Made by a program: the position numbers and the translations under genes. Positions 33,572 through 47,275 of a stretch of DNA of 64,000 nucleotides are shown here, piece by piece (position 1 is the stretch's first letter; each line of letters opens with the position of its first letter). Location of the stretch: contig VWZX01010273.1 in assembly GCA_013399015.1 (NCBI GenBank), positions 5,111,950-5,175,949 on the forward strand, in the 5' to 3' direction. Below the pieces are notes generated by a model. The model searched no databases and was not told the origin of the DNA. It saw nothing but the letters and a program-made list of their open reading frames with translations. The DNA comes from Galbula dea. Lineage: Eukaryota > Chordata > Aves > Piciformes > Galbulidae.

Positions 33572-35722
33572 TTGAGAGGGGGTTCCAGTAGACTTCATCC
33601 TGGCTGCACATAGCAACAAAATGTGATTTGCCATCCTTAACCCTTTGAACAGTTCCAGCATCTTAGCAGGATGATTCACACCTATTCAGTTACTTTCCTT
33701 TCATGCTCTATATTGTATCTGAAATCTTTACACCAAAAGTGCTGCATTTTTGTCCTCTGCAATATATGGCACACATGGTTAAATATTTAATATACACTGA
33801 AGCCATTGCAGCATGGCTGGAAAAAAAATCCATAATACTGTATTTGCCTACTACAATACTTCTTTTTCTAAATGACTTGTAGCATTTGTAAACCAAACTC
33901 TAAAAGGAAACCCTGACATAATGCAAAATCCAGTATTTTGCTTCACCTGTTTAGTTTACCACAGTGAATTGAATCCAGATATTGTGCAGAATATTTTTAT
34001 TGCTGTGTAGATCCTTGTCATTATGCAGCATGATAATTCTCAGATCTTTTTTTAAGCTCTCACTAATTGAAACAGGCATGCATCCAGGCACTCCTGAATT
34101 TTAATCTTCATGTTTCTTAATGAGTTGATCAAATATTACACAGAATGTAGAAAAAATAAGGGACTCATTTTAAAAACAAATATATAATTTGTGTAATTGT
34201 CCAGCTAATAAATTATGTCCAAATATTATGATTATTCTTGCAAACACTTAGAGATGTGTGCATGCAAATGGTGGAAATGATCCATGTCCATACATGCAAT
34301 TAAATATTATACACATAATTGTCTGTAATGATTTTCACAAGCATGGATGAAATGTATTTGCAGTATCCTTTTGAATGTAGACATAAGTCCTGCTTAAAAA
34401 GAACACAAGCTGTTCTTTAGAAGAAAACCCAGAAGTTCTAAACTGTTTTAATAACACCAGTTTTTACTTAAAAAAAACAAGGATACATAATCAAATGTGG
34501 TAGAAGGAAAATTTAGATAAATCAACATCCATTACCCCTAACTGTCACCTGGCTGGTGCACCAGCCTTTCAGAGGTTCTGAAATGATGGAAGAGTTTATT
34601 TCCTCCCTTTCCTCTCTTTTTGATGATGGGAATTTCCTGGCAACTTTATGTGTCTTAATATTTGACCTGCTTTAAAATGTGTTGCATGTTTTGGCAGAGT
34701 CAAGGAGCTTCTAGTAGTTCAGATAAGCTTTCAGCAAGGATCTAAACATCCTACTGCTTAGCTAGTGATGTTTTCATGTTCAATACCACTTAATTTTGCT
34801 TCATTCTTCATCTTAAAAAGCATCTACACTAACTCAGTTTTATTTATTGAAAGAAAAATGAAACTAAAAAGTTGTCAGTTGAGAGAAGCATTTATTTTTC
34901 CACATGTCAGTGGTATAAACTCAGTGCTGTCTTTCTGAACTGTGAGGGCCAGCCAGAGTCCTGTCTCTGCTTTGTTCTGTACAACAGGATTTAGTTGGTA
35001 GTTTTATTTTCCAAATCCTTGGGCTCATAAAGGTTGGGAAGACTACAGAGACATTGCTCAGGCACTGAAAAGAGAGAATGTCTTGTGCTACTTAGCAGCA
35101 ACCTCTCTGCCTGATCTTGAGAGAGACAAAAAGAAGTCATGAGCATATACAAGCAATAGTAGTCATGGTGCTTAACACACAGTTGGCAAGCAGAGAAGCT
35201 ACTTCTGCATTAGCAGGTGGATAAACAGGGATGGATCTGCAGAGCAGAACAGCTGATGTTGAGAACCTAACATCCCATTATGCCTCTCTTGGAGTGTTTT
35301 TTTTCTTCAGCCTGCCTCTAGTCTAGTCCCATGGACTGCTGCTGGAGAGTAGTGAGTGAGCTCCTGCAGTGTATCCCCCAGCCAAAATCCAGCTTGTGGT
35401 CAGTGAGACCATGGCACAGTGCAAACCAAAGCACAGCCAAAGGGATTGCTCAGAGACTCATTTCAAAAGAATTTTTCTAACCTGTGCTGAAACACTGATA
35501 GACCTTCACTGCCACATTCTGTCTATCAGACACAATATTTGAACCTGAACACTGCAGAAAAAGCTTGTAGGGAAAGAATGTTTAAAGCTGAACTATTCTT
35601 TGGCTCTTACATGTAACTGTGGAAGAAGTAAAAGAGCACAGGAGAATCTCCATGCTGAGATATTACCCTTTCCTTTTTATGAATTGCTGTCCACATAATG
35701 GTTGCAGAGATATTTATCTACT

Positions 35723-35744
35723 TACTGTAAAATACTTTACAGTA
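35723..35744. repeat. perfect 9-bp inverted repeat
   Basis: TACTGTAAA and TTTACAGTA are exact complements separated by ATAC. The stem is AT-rich and short. It matches no microRNA seed arrangement that I recognise. Confidence 0.85.
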
Positions 35745-38700
35745 GTGGCTACATATATATTCTGAAACTTTGAGATGAAGATTTCTTTTTAGATGTTGTG
35801 GATTATCTCCTGAATCAGTTCAGTTTTTCAGGTAATAGGGAATAGACATATCCTTTTAAGTGAAAATTCAGTTCAACAGGCCAATTAAAAATAAACCCAT
35901 AAAGTTTAAATGAGACCAGCATTTCCTTTTGCAATTGCAGTATCCAAAGACCAGAAATATCCATAAAAACTGTTCACTGAAAAGAGGCAGTTTGAGAAAT
36001 TAAAAGATAGAATGAGCAAAAATAAAATTACCTCATTTTCATTGCTGCCTCACCTGTAGCAGTCAAACAGGTATCTTGGGAGACTGACAAATCTTCCTCT
36101 CCTCCTCCTCTACTCCACCAAAGTTTTCCAGTGCAAGCCAGTGCTTGAGCATTTTCCATAGGTTTTCCAGTTTTCATCACTGCTCTTTTATACTTTAAGC
36201 AAGGTAAAGGACACAAGAGCTTTGAGAAATTATAAACATTGCAGCTAAGGTTGTACCCACTAGGAAGGGTCTCATATTCCTGCTTTTTGCTTCTCTCCTT
36301 GTGGGTACTATCTGAATCTTTACAGAACAGCACTGTTTCATTGAGAGTCACAAAGGGAACCCTGTCCAGCCCATCACTGTCTGACCAGAATACTCTCCTG
36401 GGAATTTGGACCTGGGAATTCAAATTCTCTTAAATTAAGGAAGGGGATAAGCTGATTGGTAAGAGTCAAGTTTTAGATGCAAAGCTCAATTATCAGTAGT
36501 ATTTTTATGTGAACCAGAAAGCAGCTTGTAGAAGTAAAATTCAGTGAGCAGCAGAAAGGCAGACTAAACATTTACTTCTCAGAGCTGTTTTTATCTGGAG
36601 GATGGCTAGGCATCCATTATATGTGGCTGCAAAGGCTAAACTGTCCTTTTTAAAGCTCTCCATCTGCAGCGTGTCAAAAATAGTTATGTCCTGCACATAC
36701 TTAAGTTTTTGGCAGCAAAGTGATACCTTAATTTATTTTACAGTATATATGTATATATTACATGGTGACATGGAGAGCAGATGTTTCTAAAAATGCAAAG
36801 AAATTCCAGTCTGTTCATGTTGATGTAGCAGCTTTAGTCTTTCAAAACAGAGCTAGTTAGGTAATGCAGCCATGGTGGAAGGCTGAATATTTGCAGTCTA
36901 TGTCCAATGTCAACACCTTGTATCAATGGGTATGGCCATGACATCTACAAATAAAAGGAGAGTGTGTTTCAGACTCCCCTCTAGAAACAATAAAGCATTC
37001 CTTTTAAAAGTTTTCCAAGTGAGGACCATTCTTGTATTCAGAGCTCCAGCACAACAGGCTTGACTCATCCACAGATGACACATCAAGCACAGGGAATTTG
37101 AAAAAGCACTGCTTAACCTCACTAAAAAAAAATCATACTTTTGTGAACAGGAAAGAAGGAAAATTGCTTTCTGATCCTTGACTCCTCTGTGTTCAAAAAG
37201 GGTAATGAATGTTCTGATAAAACATACTTCATTGGACAAATAAATCTGGCTCAAGCTGACAGTGTTATGTAAAGGGATGTCCAAGTCTGTTTAAAAATCA
37301 TTTTGCAGCAGAACAAAAACATACAAACCAAAAGTCCAGCAGGAAGCAAGAAATTCAATTTGCCTGTGCATTAATTTTTATTGTTGTTTCTCCTGTAAAG
37401 ACTTTTAGTCTTTATTTTAGAAATATTCTACATAACAAGATGTCTGTCACAACTGGGCTGCTCATGTTGTAGCAATTCATTATAAATGTGAAAAGAAGTG
37501 TTTTAATTACAAGAAGTAAGTATAATTGCTTTTTTTCCTATAATGTTTTCTGTCTGCCTATGTTTTAAATAGATGTTTGGAATCTTTTGGTGGCATCAGA
37601 GGCTGCTGAATGCTCTCTTTGTACTAAATCCTGCAGGAGTTACTAGTCTGTTTCTGGTTTAGTTGACCTCAGCCTGGGTAAATGGCCTGGAAGTAGATTG
37701 CTACAGATGTTTTTTTATGTCCCTCTTCTCACCAGGTTCTTCTAGTATGTGCTTTGAAGGGTTTCATGTTAGTTGTAGGAATGATAGTGAGTTCTTGGCT
37801 TTGGAATTGGTTCCTCCAGTCATTATCAGTAGCATTCTGAGACCTCAGCCCAGATTGAATTAGTGCTTACCTCTGATACTTTGCAATGTGAAGGTTTGCT
37901 TTTGATATGGTTCCTTATTTTCTGTATTTTCATACTGCTAGGTTAGTCTCTGTTAGGTGAAGGGGGTACCTAGCAGCAGTTCCAGTAGTAGCACCTAGTT
38001 CCAGTAGTAAAATTCTGTTTGCCATAAGTAACTGAGACTTTTTTCAGTTAATTCTAAGGGGTTTTTCTCTAGAACATGTTGCAGCTGCCTGGTTTTGTCC
38101 AGTGTTTTACCTAACATTGATTTGTTACTTCTCTTGCCTGTTTCTTTGTTCCTCTCCCAGTCCTGCAGAGGTCATGTCTGTTATCTTTAATCTGATGAAA
38201 CTAATTTCTCATGATGCAAATAATATAAAAGTTTAACCAGAAACAAGTTAATGTATAAAATGTAGTCACATATAAAATATTCATGGTGATGATGAAAACA
38301 TTTTAAAAATAAAGGAACTAGGATGAGAGGTTTTCTTTAAACCTCAGAGATCAGTCTTAAGTTTGTTTTGGTCCATTCAAAAAGTGTCAAGTCAGAGCTA
38401 AACAGTGTATCTGCTAGAGCTGTTCTCATTTCTCAGGGTGGGATTCCTGAGTGATGCACTCAAGTGTGAGTTAAAATTCCAGATGTTCTTTATTTCTGGT
38501 TTTTAGCTTAACAGGCACTTACCATAAAACCTGTGTTACTCCACGATTCAAAGCAGCAAAGGAGATATTGAAATTTGTTGTCAAAATAATCTGTGTTGTA
38601 CATGTGATGTAGTAATGTAGGCACTAAAACCTCCATCCAGGATTGGGTGGTTCCTAAGATAAGGTCCTCTCTTAATTTCCTAGTCATGTCTCTGTTACCT

Positions 38701-41700
38701 CCTAAGTAAGAGTAAGTGCCTTATGGAGACAACTTATTTTCACCTCACTTTTTCCCTACTTTTTGCCTGTAGGTAAGAGGTAGGTAGAATAAAATACAAT
38801 GGTAGATTGAACAGTGTTTAGTTGCTAACTGATACCAACACCAACTTACTTACCTCTCCACTGTTTTTTCCTGCTGGCAGCTCAATAATGGAGCAATGAG
38901 TGCTGTCCCCTCCAGCACTCTGCTGCTATCTCCTCCCAGCCCACTTTTGTCTGGTACAGGATAGAAGATTAGAACATTTGTGATGTGTTGTGAATTCATG
39001 TCAGAAAGTGAAATGTAAACAGGGTTAACCTAGAGCTAAAATAGAAGACAGAGAGCTCAAATGTTTTAGTTTAAGATATTTGTAAGAAAATCAATAGCTA
39101 GTTAAAACATAATTGTATAGGGTTTGAAGCCCCACCTCCTGCTTGTGATATGAATAGGCTGTAACAATTGTTATCCTGCCTGGAACCTTACCACATTAGT
39201 TCATGGGATTAGTTCATGGATTGGATATGTGCTTTTTTTTTTTTAAGTACAGTTCTGACCACAGCTTCAATACTTTTGGCTGTGCAACACCAATGTAATA
39301 GGTGGAGAATTGCTCAATAAAGCCAAGCAGGGCTTAAAAAAAGAACAAGCAACAACACTCCTCCAACCCCAAACACCACAGTCACCATTCACAGGTGGAC
39401 AACCCCAAGAATGAGTGGAGTATCTGAGACAGCTGCATGGTCTTGCAGATTATGGTCTATGGAAACTCATAACCCTCTAGATTAGCAGCTAGAGGCCTTG
39501 TCAAAAGCTCTAGATACCTGTAAAATACATTGAACTTTGTGTTTTCAAAGTTCTAATGCATCTCAAACACCTTTTGAAATCAAAGGGGCAGTGAGCTTCA
39601 GGATTACTTCTTTAAGGGCTTTATGTAAACCCCCAAAAATTGCCTCAATCTGCATAGCAATAATTGTGTATATCAACTTTTCCTCAACTCACATTTATTA
39701 AAGTTAAGTTCTTGGGATTGGATACTGTGTCTGTTATTAATGATTTCTCTGACACAGCTAACTTTTTCTTGCTTTAAGAGTGATGTATAAATAGGACCAA
39801 TGGAAGGAAGAAAAAAAATTCTGTATTTTAGAAAGCATTTCTTTCTGATATCATTTTTCATTCTCCCCATGTAAAAGGACTAGTTATGAAGTGTTGAAAG
39901 TTATAAATATTGATAAAAATTTAGATTTTGAAAAGCATCTGTACTTGAATAGATAATGTACAGATTTTTATACTAAAACATAAAATAAAGCTTGTTTGCA
40001 GGAAATTATACATAGGAATATCTAAGAAGCCATTCACAGAAATGCAAGCAAAGCAAGTGTTTCTGGGAAGCATGCCTGGTGTAGCTAAGAAACATGTCCA
40101 TAGCCTATAAGCTTCATGTGGAGAAGAATGTTTACTTGTTCCAGGTGGGGGGAAAAAAGGTTTTACTAACCAGGTATTAGCTGGTTAGTGACTCCTGTGA
40201 GCTTCAACTCTTAATTGCTCAGCAAATGATCTAAATGCAGCATACAAGACTATCCATTTGGGAGATCTTGACTTAGTAAAGTCTGACAGCATGAAAAAAG
40301 GCTTGGAAGTGTTTGCATTTTCTTCACACTTGCTGAGCAAACTGCCAAAACATTAAGCATGAGAAGCGGGAGCTGTTTGTTTACGATGAAATAGTAGGCT
40401 TTGCTGCGAGAGCACAGAATAGCAGGAGTGAAATATCACATGGTGCAGCTGAAGAAACTCTTGGGAGACTTACAAAAAAACTAACAAGACAAGATTCAGC
40501 AGTGGAGAGATTTGTCAGCCAGCTACTGACTTCTAAATTTGTGATGTCTATTTAATATCTCTTCCCCTTTATCCCCCACAAAAGTGAGGACTTGTTTGTG
40601 TCTGCTGAACCGTGTTCTAACTGCAGAAGATCACTGCACATAGCTAAAACAGTTTAATATAGAAGTCAAGACCATTGCTCCCAACTGTTTGGGTGATATT
40701 TCTAATACTACCTGGAAACAGAACAGAAAACCCAGAACGTCCACCTTCTGCAGAAGTAAGGAGAAGAAAGCTTTGCAATTTGTATAAGAAAAGGTGGTTT
40801 GGAACAAATTAATTTTTTTATAGGTGCTAAACCTACTTTCCCTAGGATATTAGCCACCATCCATAACACATTTCTGGTCCTCTCTTTGATGTATTTGTTT
40901 GTCAGCAATTCTCAACCATTTATTGTCTTTTCCCTTCTGAATCACAGAAGGACATAAACTGGTACAAGTTAGTTGGGAATTATTTAACATCTACGATCAA
41001 GCAGAGGATTTGTCTGGAGCAGGAGGGTTCTCTAGGAATCCTTCCCTCTCAGACCTTGGCATTACATATGCACTCTATATAAAGATAATCTTGTTAGGGA
41101 CTCAGGAGATTTTTCACTAGAGAGTTCCAATGACCCAGATGTAGAGTTGAGAGTGATGGCTCCTTTCACTGAGTGCCTGGAGAGCCAGTTTGGGGAACTG
41201 ACATTTGAAAATGTTTGCTTTTGCCTAGAAATTATTGCATGCTAAATCTGTTCAACTAACAAAGTATTCTGTCCAAATATCTGTCATAGTTAACAGAACT
41301 GGCATGGACACAGTGTCTGATATTCAAATGACTTGTTATATTCATATTATTTCTTATATTAAATTTCTTTGGTTTTGGATTTTCTTCACCAGCAATCAAG
41401 GGGGGTAGGAGAACTGTAGAAGAGCTTTTTCCCCCCAGTGCTTCTGAGCAAATGAATGAGCAAGAGTTGTGTTTCAAGCAGTTCTGCAGATGCAAGAAAT
41501 TTCTTGAATAAGGCACAGGCTTTTTAAATGTGTTCTAGTAGAACTTAAAACTTCTCAATAAATTCAGTAGTAGTGAAAAGTTTGAGCTGTACTGGAGTTG
41601 AAAAATATTGAACATACCAAAAATGTTCTCAATTTCTATTTATTTTTTTTTCAAATGAATATTCTAAACTTTTGAGATTTTTTTTTTTCTGTTTCTAATT

Positions 41701-42029
41701 TTTCTTCTCTTCCCATTTCTTCTCCTTCAGTGAGAAGAACATAGATGAGAGGTGGCAATGGAAACTGAATAAACAAAAATACATTGTTTAATTTTCTATT
41801 ATTTTTGTTAAATTAACTGCTAATGAAAATACTTGTAAGAGTCTGCAACTTAAAACCATATTTTCTGTACTTTCACCTGAAGTATTTCACTTCATTACAA
41901 TTATTGTGCCAGTTCTGGAAAACAACATCCCACTTGTATTTTTATATTGTCAGGTGCTCAGGAAGCCTCCAACATGCCCTGGAAGGGCAAGAGATAACTG
42001 ATAAAAATTGAAAGAAGAGAGGTTCTAAC

Positions 42030-42227
42030 TGTGATTCAAGGGAAGCCTTTTTCACCTTAAGACACTGGAATAGTGGAACAGGTTGCCCAGAAGAATCTTT
42101 AGAGGCTTTTCAAGACCTGACTGGTTCAAGCCTGGAGCAAGAGTGTCCGCTCATCTCGCTGAGCCTGCTATGAGCAGGAGTTTGGATTAGATGAACTGCC
42201 AACATCCCAGCCAAACAGAGTTTATTC
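42030..42227 (+). mobile_element. CR1 LINE 3' fragment, diverged
   Basis: The CR1 3' landmarks are in order: 'ggaacaggttgcccag', a degraded 'aggcttttcaagacctgact' segment, 'gagcaggagtttggattaga' followed by TGAACTGCC, and a decayed tail ('ccagccaaacagagtttatt'). The canonical terminal ATTCTGTGATT has been lost. The divergence is greater than in the 4.9- and 60.7-kb copies, so it is probably an older insertion. Plus orientation. Confidence 0.85.
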
Positions 42228-45200
42228 CCTCTTCAAGCTTTTCTTGTCTGAATAGCCACAATCTTTTTATGACTATTTTTTTTCTATATGGCACATACAG
42301 TGTGTATGCATAAGGACTGAGAATAGAATGGAAATAGCAGCTGTCTAAGAGAAGAGAATTTTATGAAGGTCTCAGAACACAGCTTGTAGAGTGTTTTAGT
42401 AATGAACTCAACACCTGAACCTATGTTGTGGGGCTTGGTGATCCATGCCCATGGTACTGCTGCCACTTGCCTATCTCATACAGGGACAGGAAATATTTAG
42501 CAAAGAAAACTTCAGCTAAAGGATGGTAACCTTTGGTTCCACCTACTGTCTATGAAAGGGAAGAGACCACTGCTTTCTGGCAGAGCATGGTACATGGAGA
42601 ATACTGTTTTAGGCTACAGCTACTCTTTATGATTACATCTCAAGTCTCTATCTCTGAATTTGTTGATACTTAGACACCTATAAGGCACATTTTAATTTCA
42701 TTCTTTATTTTCTTTACAGATCAAGCTTGTATGTGGGCTGACACTAAATGCAGGTAAAGATACAATTACACAGATATAAATACTTCACAGTTAACTGACA
42801 AGTTAGGATTGACCTTTCATGAATATTTAGTAGAGATAAAATGTTCCAAACTCAGGCCTCAGAGTAGCAAAAATGATTTTGTAACTCTCCATGGAAAAAG
42901 CCCTGATTGATTCTTGTCCATCTATTAGACAACTTCTGATAGACATTTCTAGAAATCCAAGAAGAGGGAAAAAAACTTCCACAAAGAAAATATGATAAAG
43001 TGATGTGTCTCTGGACACAATTCTGTTCTCAGAGATAAAGTTTTTGGCTGTCACAACTATGAAATGTCTCTGTGGCTGTGTACACACTAGAGTTAAGCTC
43101 AGCAAAGAGAGTTAAGTCTATACTCTTCTGATAAATCCTTCTATTTGTGGTGGTCTGTAAATAAAACTCCTGCAGAAGATATATTTAAGACAGTAGTTGA
43201 TTTTATGCCTACATTTTTAATCTATTCCTTCTGTGAACTTTTGCAGAATTGTTGCAGTTATTTTCTGTTAAATGAAAAGGGGATCCCATATTTAATTTCC
43301 TCCTGTCTACAGATCAATAAGTTGATATTCTTTCTGACACTGGGTAGGGTAGATATTTTTATGCCTCCCACACGCTTAATCTTAAGTCACTTTCATTGTA
43401 ATAAAACAACATTTAAAAGCACAAACCAGTGCATTTGAAACATAAATGTATGGAAAATATTATTAAATGGTTAACCACCTGTTCTGGTCATGTATAGAAG
43501 CACTTGTAATAAAGGTGCAATTGAACTCATTAAATTTTTCTTCATATTGCAAAGTTCAGTTCTATGTCCCAAACCCAAAGTAAGCCACCTACACTTGTCC
43601 ATCTTTGTATTGCACCACAAAACTTCAAACATAGAGAAAATGTAATTAGGTAGGGATTTGTTATGGAAATTCAGATTTTACTCTTGTCTTTTGGGGCTCT
43701 ATATCCTCTGGGAAATATCTTTCTCTTTGGTGATGGGTGGTAGAATTGTTGTCTTGTGTTAAAAGAAATAAGATTTAGCCAAGATATTAACATTCTCTGA
43801 ATCTAAAGTAAGGCCTAAAAGTAAAGCAGAAAGGTCTCCTTCCATTTTGAATTCATAGCATTTTCTCAAAGTTTGATGTGGAGCAAAATATTTAGCTGGG
43901 GAGGTGAGGAGAGGTTGGTGGTTAAATATTCTATTCAAACATATTGAGCTGTTTATTTGGGGTTTGAATATTCTGTCAGTTCTAACAGAAAATATTTCAC
44001 TCTTTTTTCAGTCCTCCCTCCAGTTACATCTATCTTACAAGGCCCATTACATTTGTGAGTTAGTATTACAGGTATCTGACTCAGTTTTGCACTAATTTAT
44101 TTCCTCCTAGTAATTCCACTGCAAGGGCATAAACTGGATTTTACAGATGGCAGACAGTTTTCTCCTATCCATCTCCCAGTATCATAAAAAACAAACCCAA
44201 ACCCAAAGTGTAGAAGTTGAGGTTACCTCCTCAGAGCTGTAAACAACACACATCTTATTTTTCCTCTTATTTTGTCCATACTTTGCTGTACTGATTACTC
44301 TTTGCATTGAGAGTGTTTCTCATGCTGTATGACAAAGGCACTTGTTCTTTTCCCTGTCTGAATCATAAGCTTTAGCAAACAAAGGATCACTGCTCTTGGG
44401 TAGGCAGGGGTGTAAAGCTCTACCATGAGCAATTTTGGTGAACTGGGTAAGCTGAGAGAATTCTACATGAAGTGTTTTGGCTGTGCCTCAGCTTCAGTCC
44501 TTTGCCCAAATAGACTTAATTCTGGCCAGAAGACAAGTACAGCCAAAACACATCATGGTTTTATGCATAGAGCATTGCAAAGGTTTCTTTCTTAGCCTCC
44601 TGTTTCTATCATGTAGCTTCTTTTTTGACTGTCTGTGGAAACATTTCATTTTGGTAGGTTTACACGTGCTTCACACGGTTTGTTTACTGTCCTATTCAAA
44701 ATAATGGTCTCCTCTTTCTCTGTTCTATCAGTTCTTCTGGTTCCTTGCTGCAGGGAGGATGTATGATGGAGTTTCCCAATGTATCTCTCTCTGTATGAAA
44801 TTGTGAAACTAGAACCCTATAAAATTGTTAAAGCAGAATGGCCTGAAAGAGGCTGGGGAGTTTAATCTATGAACATTTTAGAAGGAGGCAACTCATTACA
44901 TGAGAAATGGCAAAATTTGGTGTTAGGCAGAAGGCAATTCAACCTGTTTAAAAAGGTTTTCCTGGCTCTAATTATTAGTTTCCCTGCTTTCTAGATATCA
45001 GTGCCAGAACTCCAAAAGCAGACTGTAAAATGGAATGGTAAAAAAAGAAAAAGGTGTTGGCCTTACAGAGAGCAGCTTTATCAAGGGTAAAGTTAAAAAT
45101 CTGTGAAGGGAGCACTGCCAGTCACACATCAGGATTGAAGCTAGCCTTTTACCTTTCCTGAGGCAAGTCTGATGCAGAACAGTTTGAAAACTAATGTTGC

Positions 45201-47196
45201 TGTTGAGACTGCTGGAAATGATTTAGCAGTCAAATAATTCATGTCCTTGGAAATTCCAATGCTGTCTTTTTGCCTAGTATGCCATTAGGCCATGGCAGTT
45301 CACCCTATGTCCTACAAGGCTTCATTAGAAAACAATAGTATTTTGTCTGAGAACTTTACCTGCTCTGTCTAGACAGGCTGATTACTTTTCCCTTTCTCTG
45401 AGGTATTTTCAACTGCAACTGCTGCAGTGCAAAGAGGCAGTAATACTTATATGCCACCATGAACCAAGGGCAGGAATTGCATTTAGCAGATGTTGTTCAA
45501 AAATAAGAAGCAGCCTGACTGAAGCTCATGCACCTTCCTCAGCTACTGTCACTCACTAGCCAAGGGTGAATATTTTATCTGGAATGGAGTGGAAGGCCTT
45601 CTAATGCCTTACTTACTGTTTCCTGGAAGAACATTGCTGTCTTGGAGGGCATTGGTAAGCCTTTGATGTTTTGGGTCTCAACAGTTCTTTCAACAGCTTG
45701 CTTAAAACCTAGTTAAATACAGCTTAGTTCAGTAACTCACACAAATATAGGTTGAAGTCATATGCCACAAGAGTAATATTGTCATATTTATCTAGTTCTA
45801 ATGCATTCTAGTACAGGGAAAGACTAGCACCTCAGCTTGTATAGGTTAGCAAGCATCTGCTGGTTCAGCCTTCTTTATGATGCCATGGGAAGAGATGATG
45901 TGTCAACTGCAGAAAATCATGAAGAACAGACTGGTGCAGACACATCATGAATACAGCTTCTCAGAGGAGCATAAGGACAACAGTTTTTACTTGTGAGCAG
46001 TTCTGTTTAGCAAATGTCAAGAGTGGATTATTTATGTTAGCAAATTTTGAAGGATTAGGCAGAAAATGAATTGCTGGTATAGTGTCAAAGTTAACAGTTA
46101 TTCACTTGACACACTTCTGTTTCAGTTGTGTAGGTCTGCATTATTCACTGCCAGACCATTTACACTTTCTTTCAATGTAAATGTAATACATTAGTTATTT
46201 TCCTCTAATTAATATTGATACTTGGAAGGACTGGCTGGGGACCATGTTATTTTCTGTTGCAAAATTCTGTTCTGGTGGCTTAAGGTAGCATCCTGCTCAC
46301 TTTGAGATTCTTATCATAGTGCCTTCCATGCTGTCACATCCTAAAAGTCAATTTTATCTTTATTATAAGATGAATTTTAAGTCTTAGACATCACTTACAA
46401 GTCTTTACCTGTGTAAGGGGATGAAGCCACATGAAAAAGCTGGAAAGCTGAACTGCATTTCCTGCCTGTGTGGTCTTCTGCTTTCTACTTGTGCCAGTTG
46501 ATATTAGGACATGCAGTCCATTATACATTTTCAGAATGAAATTGGAATGATTTTGGTCTCCTGCTTAGTTCTTGTTCAATAGAAGTATATCAATTAGACC
46601 CATGAAAGACACATCAGCACCCAAAGAATGGGTGTAATACAGCTACTTTATCCTATCCTAATTGGAAGTAAATTTAGGTAGTCAACTAACTTAGTGCCTT
46701 TGTTACAAAAGGATTTGTTGTTGGGGTAAAGCAGTGTCTCTGAAAGCTGCCAGCTGGCTAGCAAAGGAGACTGTGCAGCTGCTGGTCAGAAAGGAGGAGA
46801 GAGGGAAGATGCTCTGAGGATATGTCCTGCTGAGCCCAGAGCTGAAGCTTTTGCCTGTAGGCAGGCACCTTGGGCTACAAAGTGTGCACCATACGCAGGG
46901 GAAAGGAGTTGGGTCCTATCCTTCTGAGATCTGTGTCCTGAGACAGCCTTGTTAGCCCTGTTTCTGACTGTTACTTGGTATCTTGTTAGAGGATAGTTAA
47001 CAAAGTTTAAGATTAATTTTTCATCAAAATGTGATCTGAAATACTGACCACAAAAATCCCAACTGTAAAGTAGCTGCTCAGTGAAAAAGATATATTAGCC
47101 CAAAGGAATAAAATCTGACACTTTGGCTCTTTAAACAGGGAAGCAAAAGTTCTAGGACAGAAAAGCATGAGGCTCCTTTCTTGGGGAACAGAAGAA

Positions 47197-47275
47197 CTTA
47201 TTTCACTTCTTCATTTCACTTCATTTCATTTCATTTCACTTCAAAATAACCTAGACCTTGCTTATTTCACTTCTT
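47197..47275 (+). repeat. TTTCA-type pentanucleotide microsatellite
   Basis: TTTCA and TTTCAC/CTTCA units make up 47200-47242. The 15-mer CTTATTTCACTTCTT occurs at 47197-47211 and again at 47261-47275, so the array has been duplicated or interrupted by a 20-base insertion. Confidence 0.85.

Larger units (their letters stand above)
32319..42029. other. unique AT-rich sequence, no gene seen
   Basis: The longest CR1- and LTR-free block so far. It holds the 33.5-kb CpG cluster and the 35.7-kb palindrome listed separately, a small repeat pair near 37976-38010 (AGTTCCAGTAGTA twice), a tandem-like 'ttagttcatgg' pair near 39200 and a T13 run near 39234. 33690-34400 is AT-rich and complex in the way conserved noncoding DNA often is. 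Open frames up to 131 codons (minus, 36028-36423) match no family I recognise. Confidence 0.5.

Noticed and set aside
35026..35060. Possible antisense CR1 tail ('aaggttgggaagactac')
   Set aside because: The resemblance covers only about 30 bases with mismatches; it could be chance.
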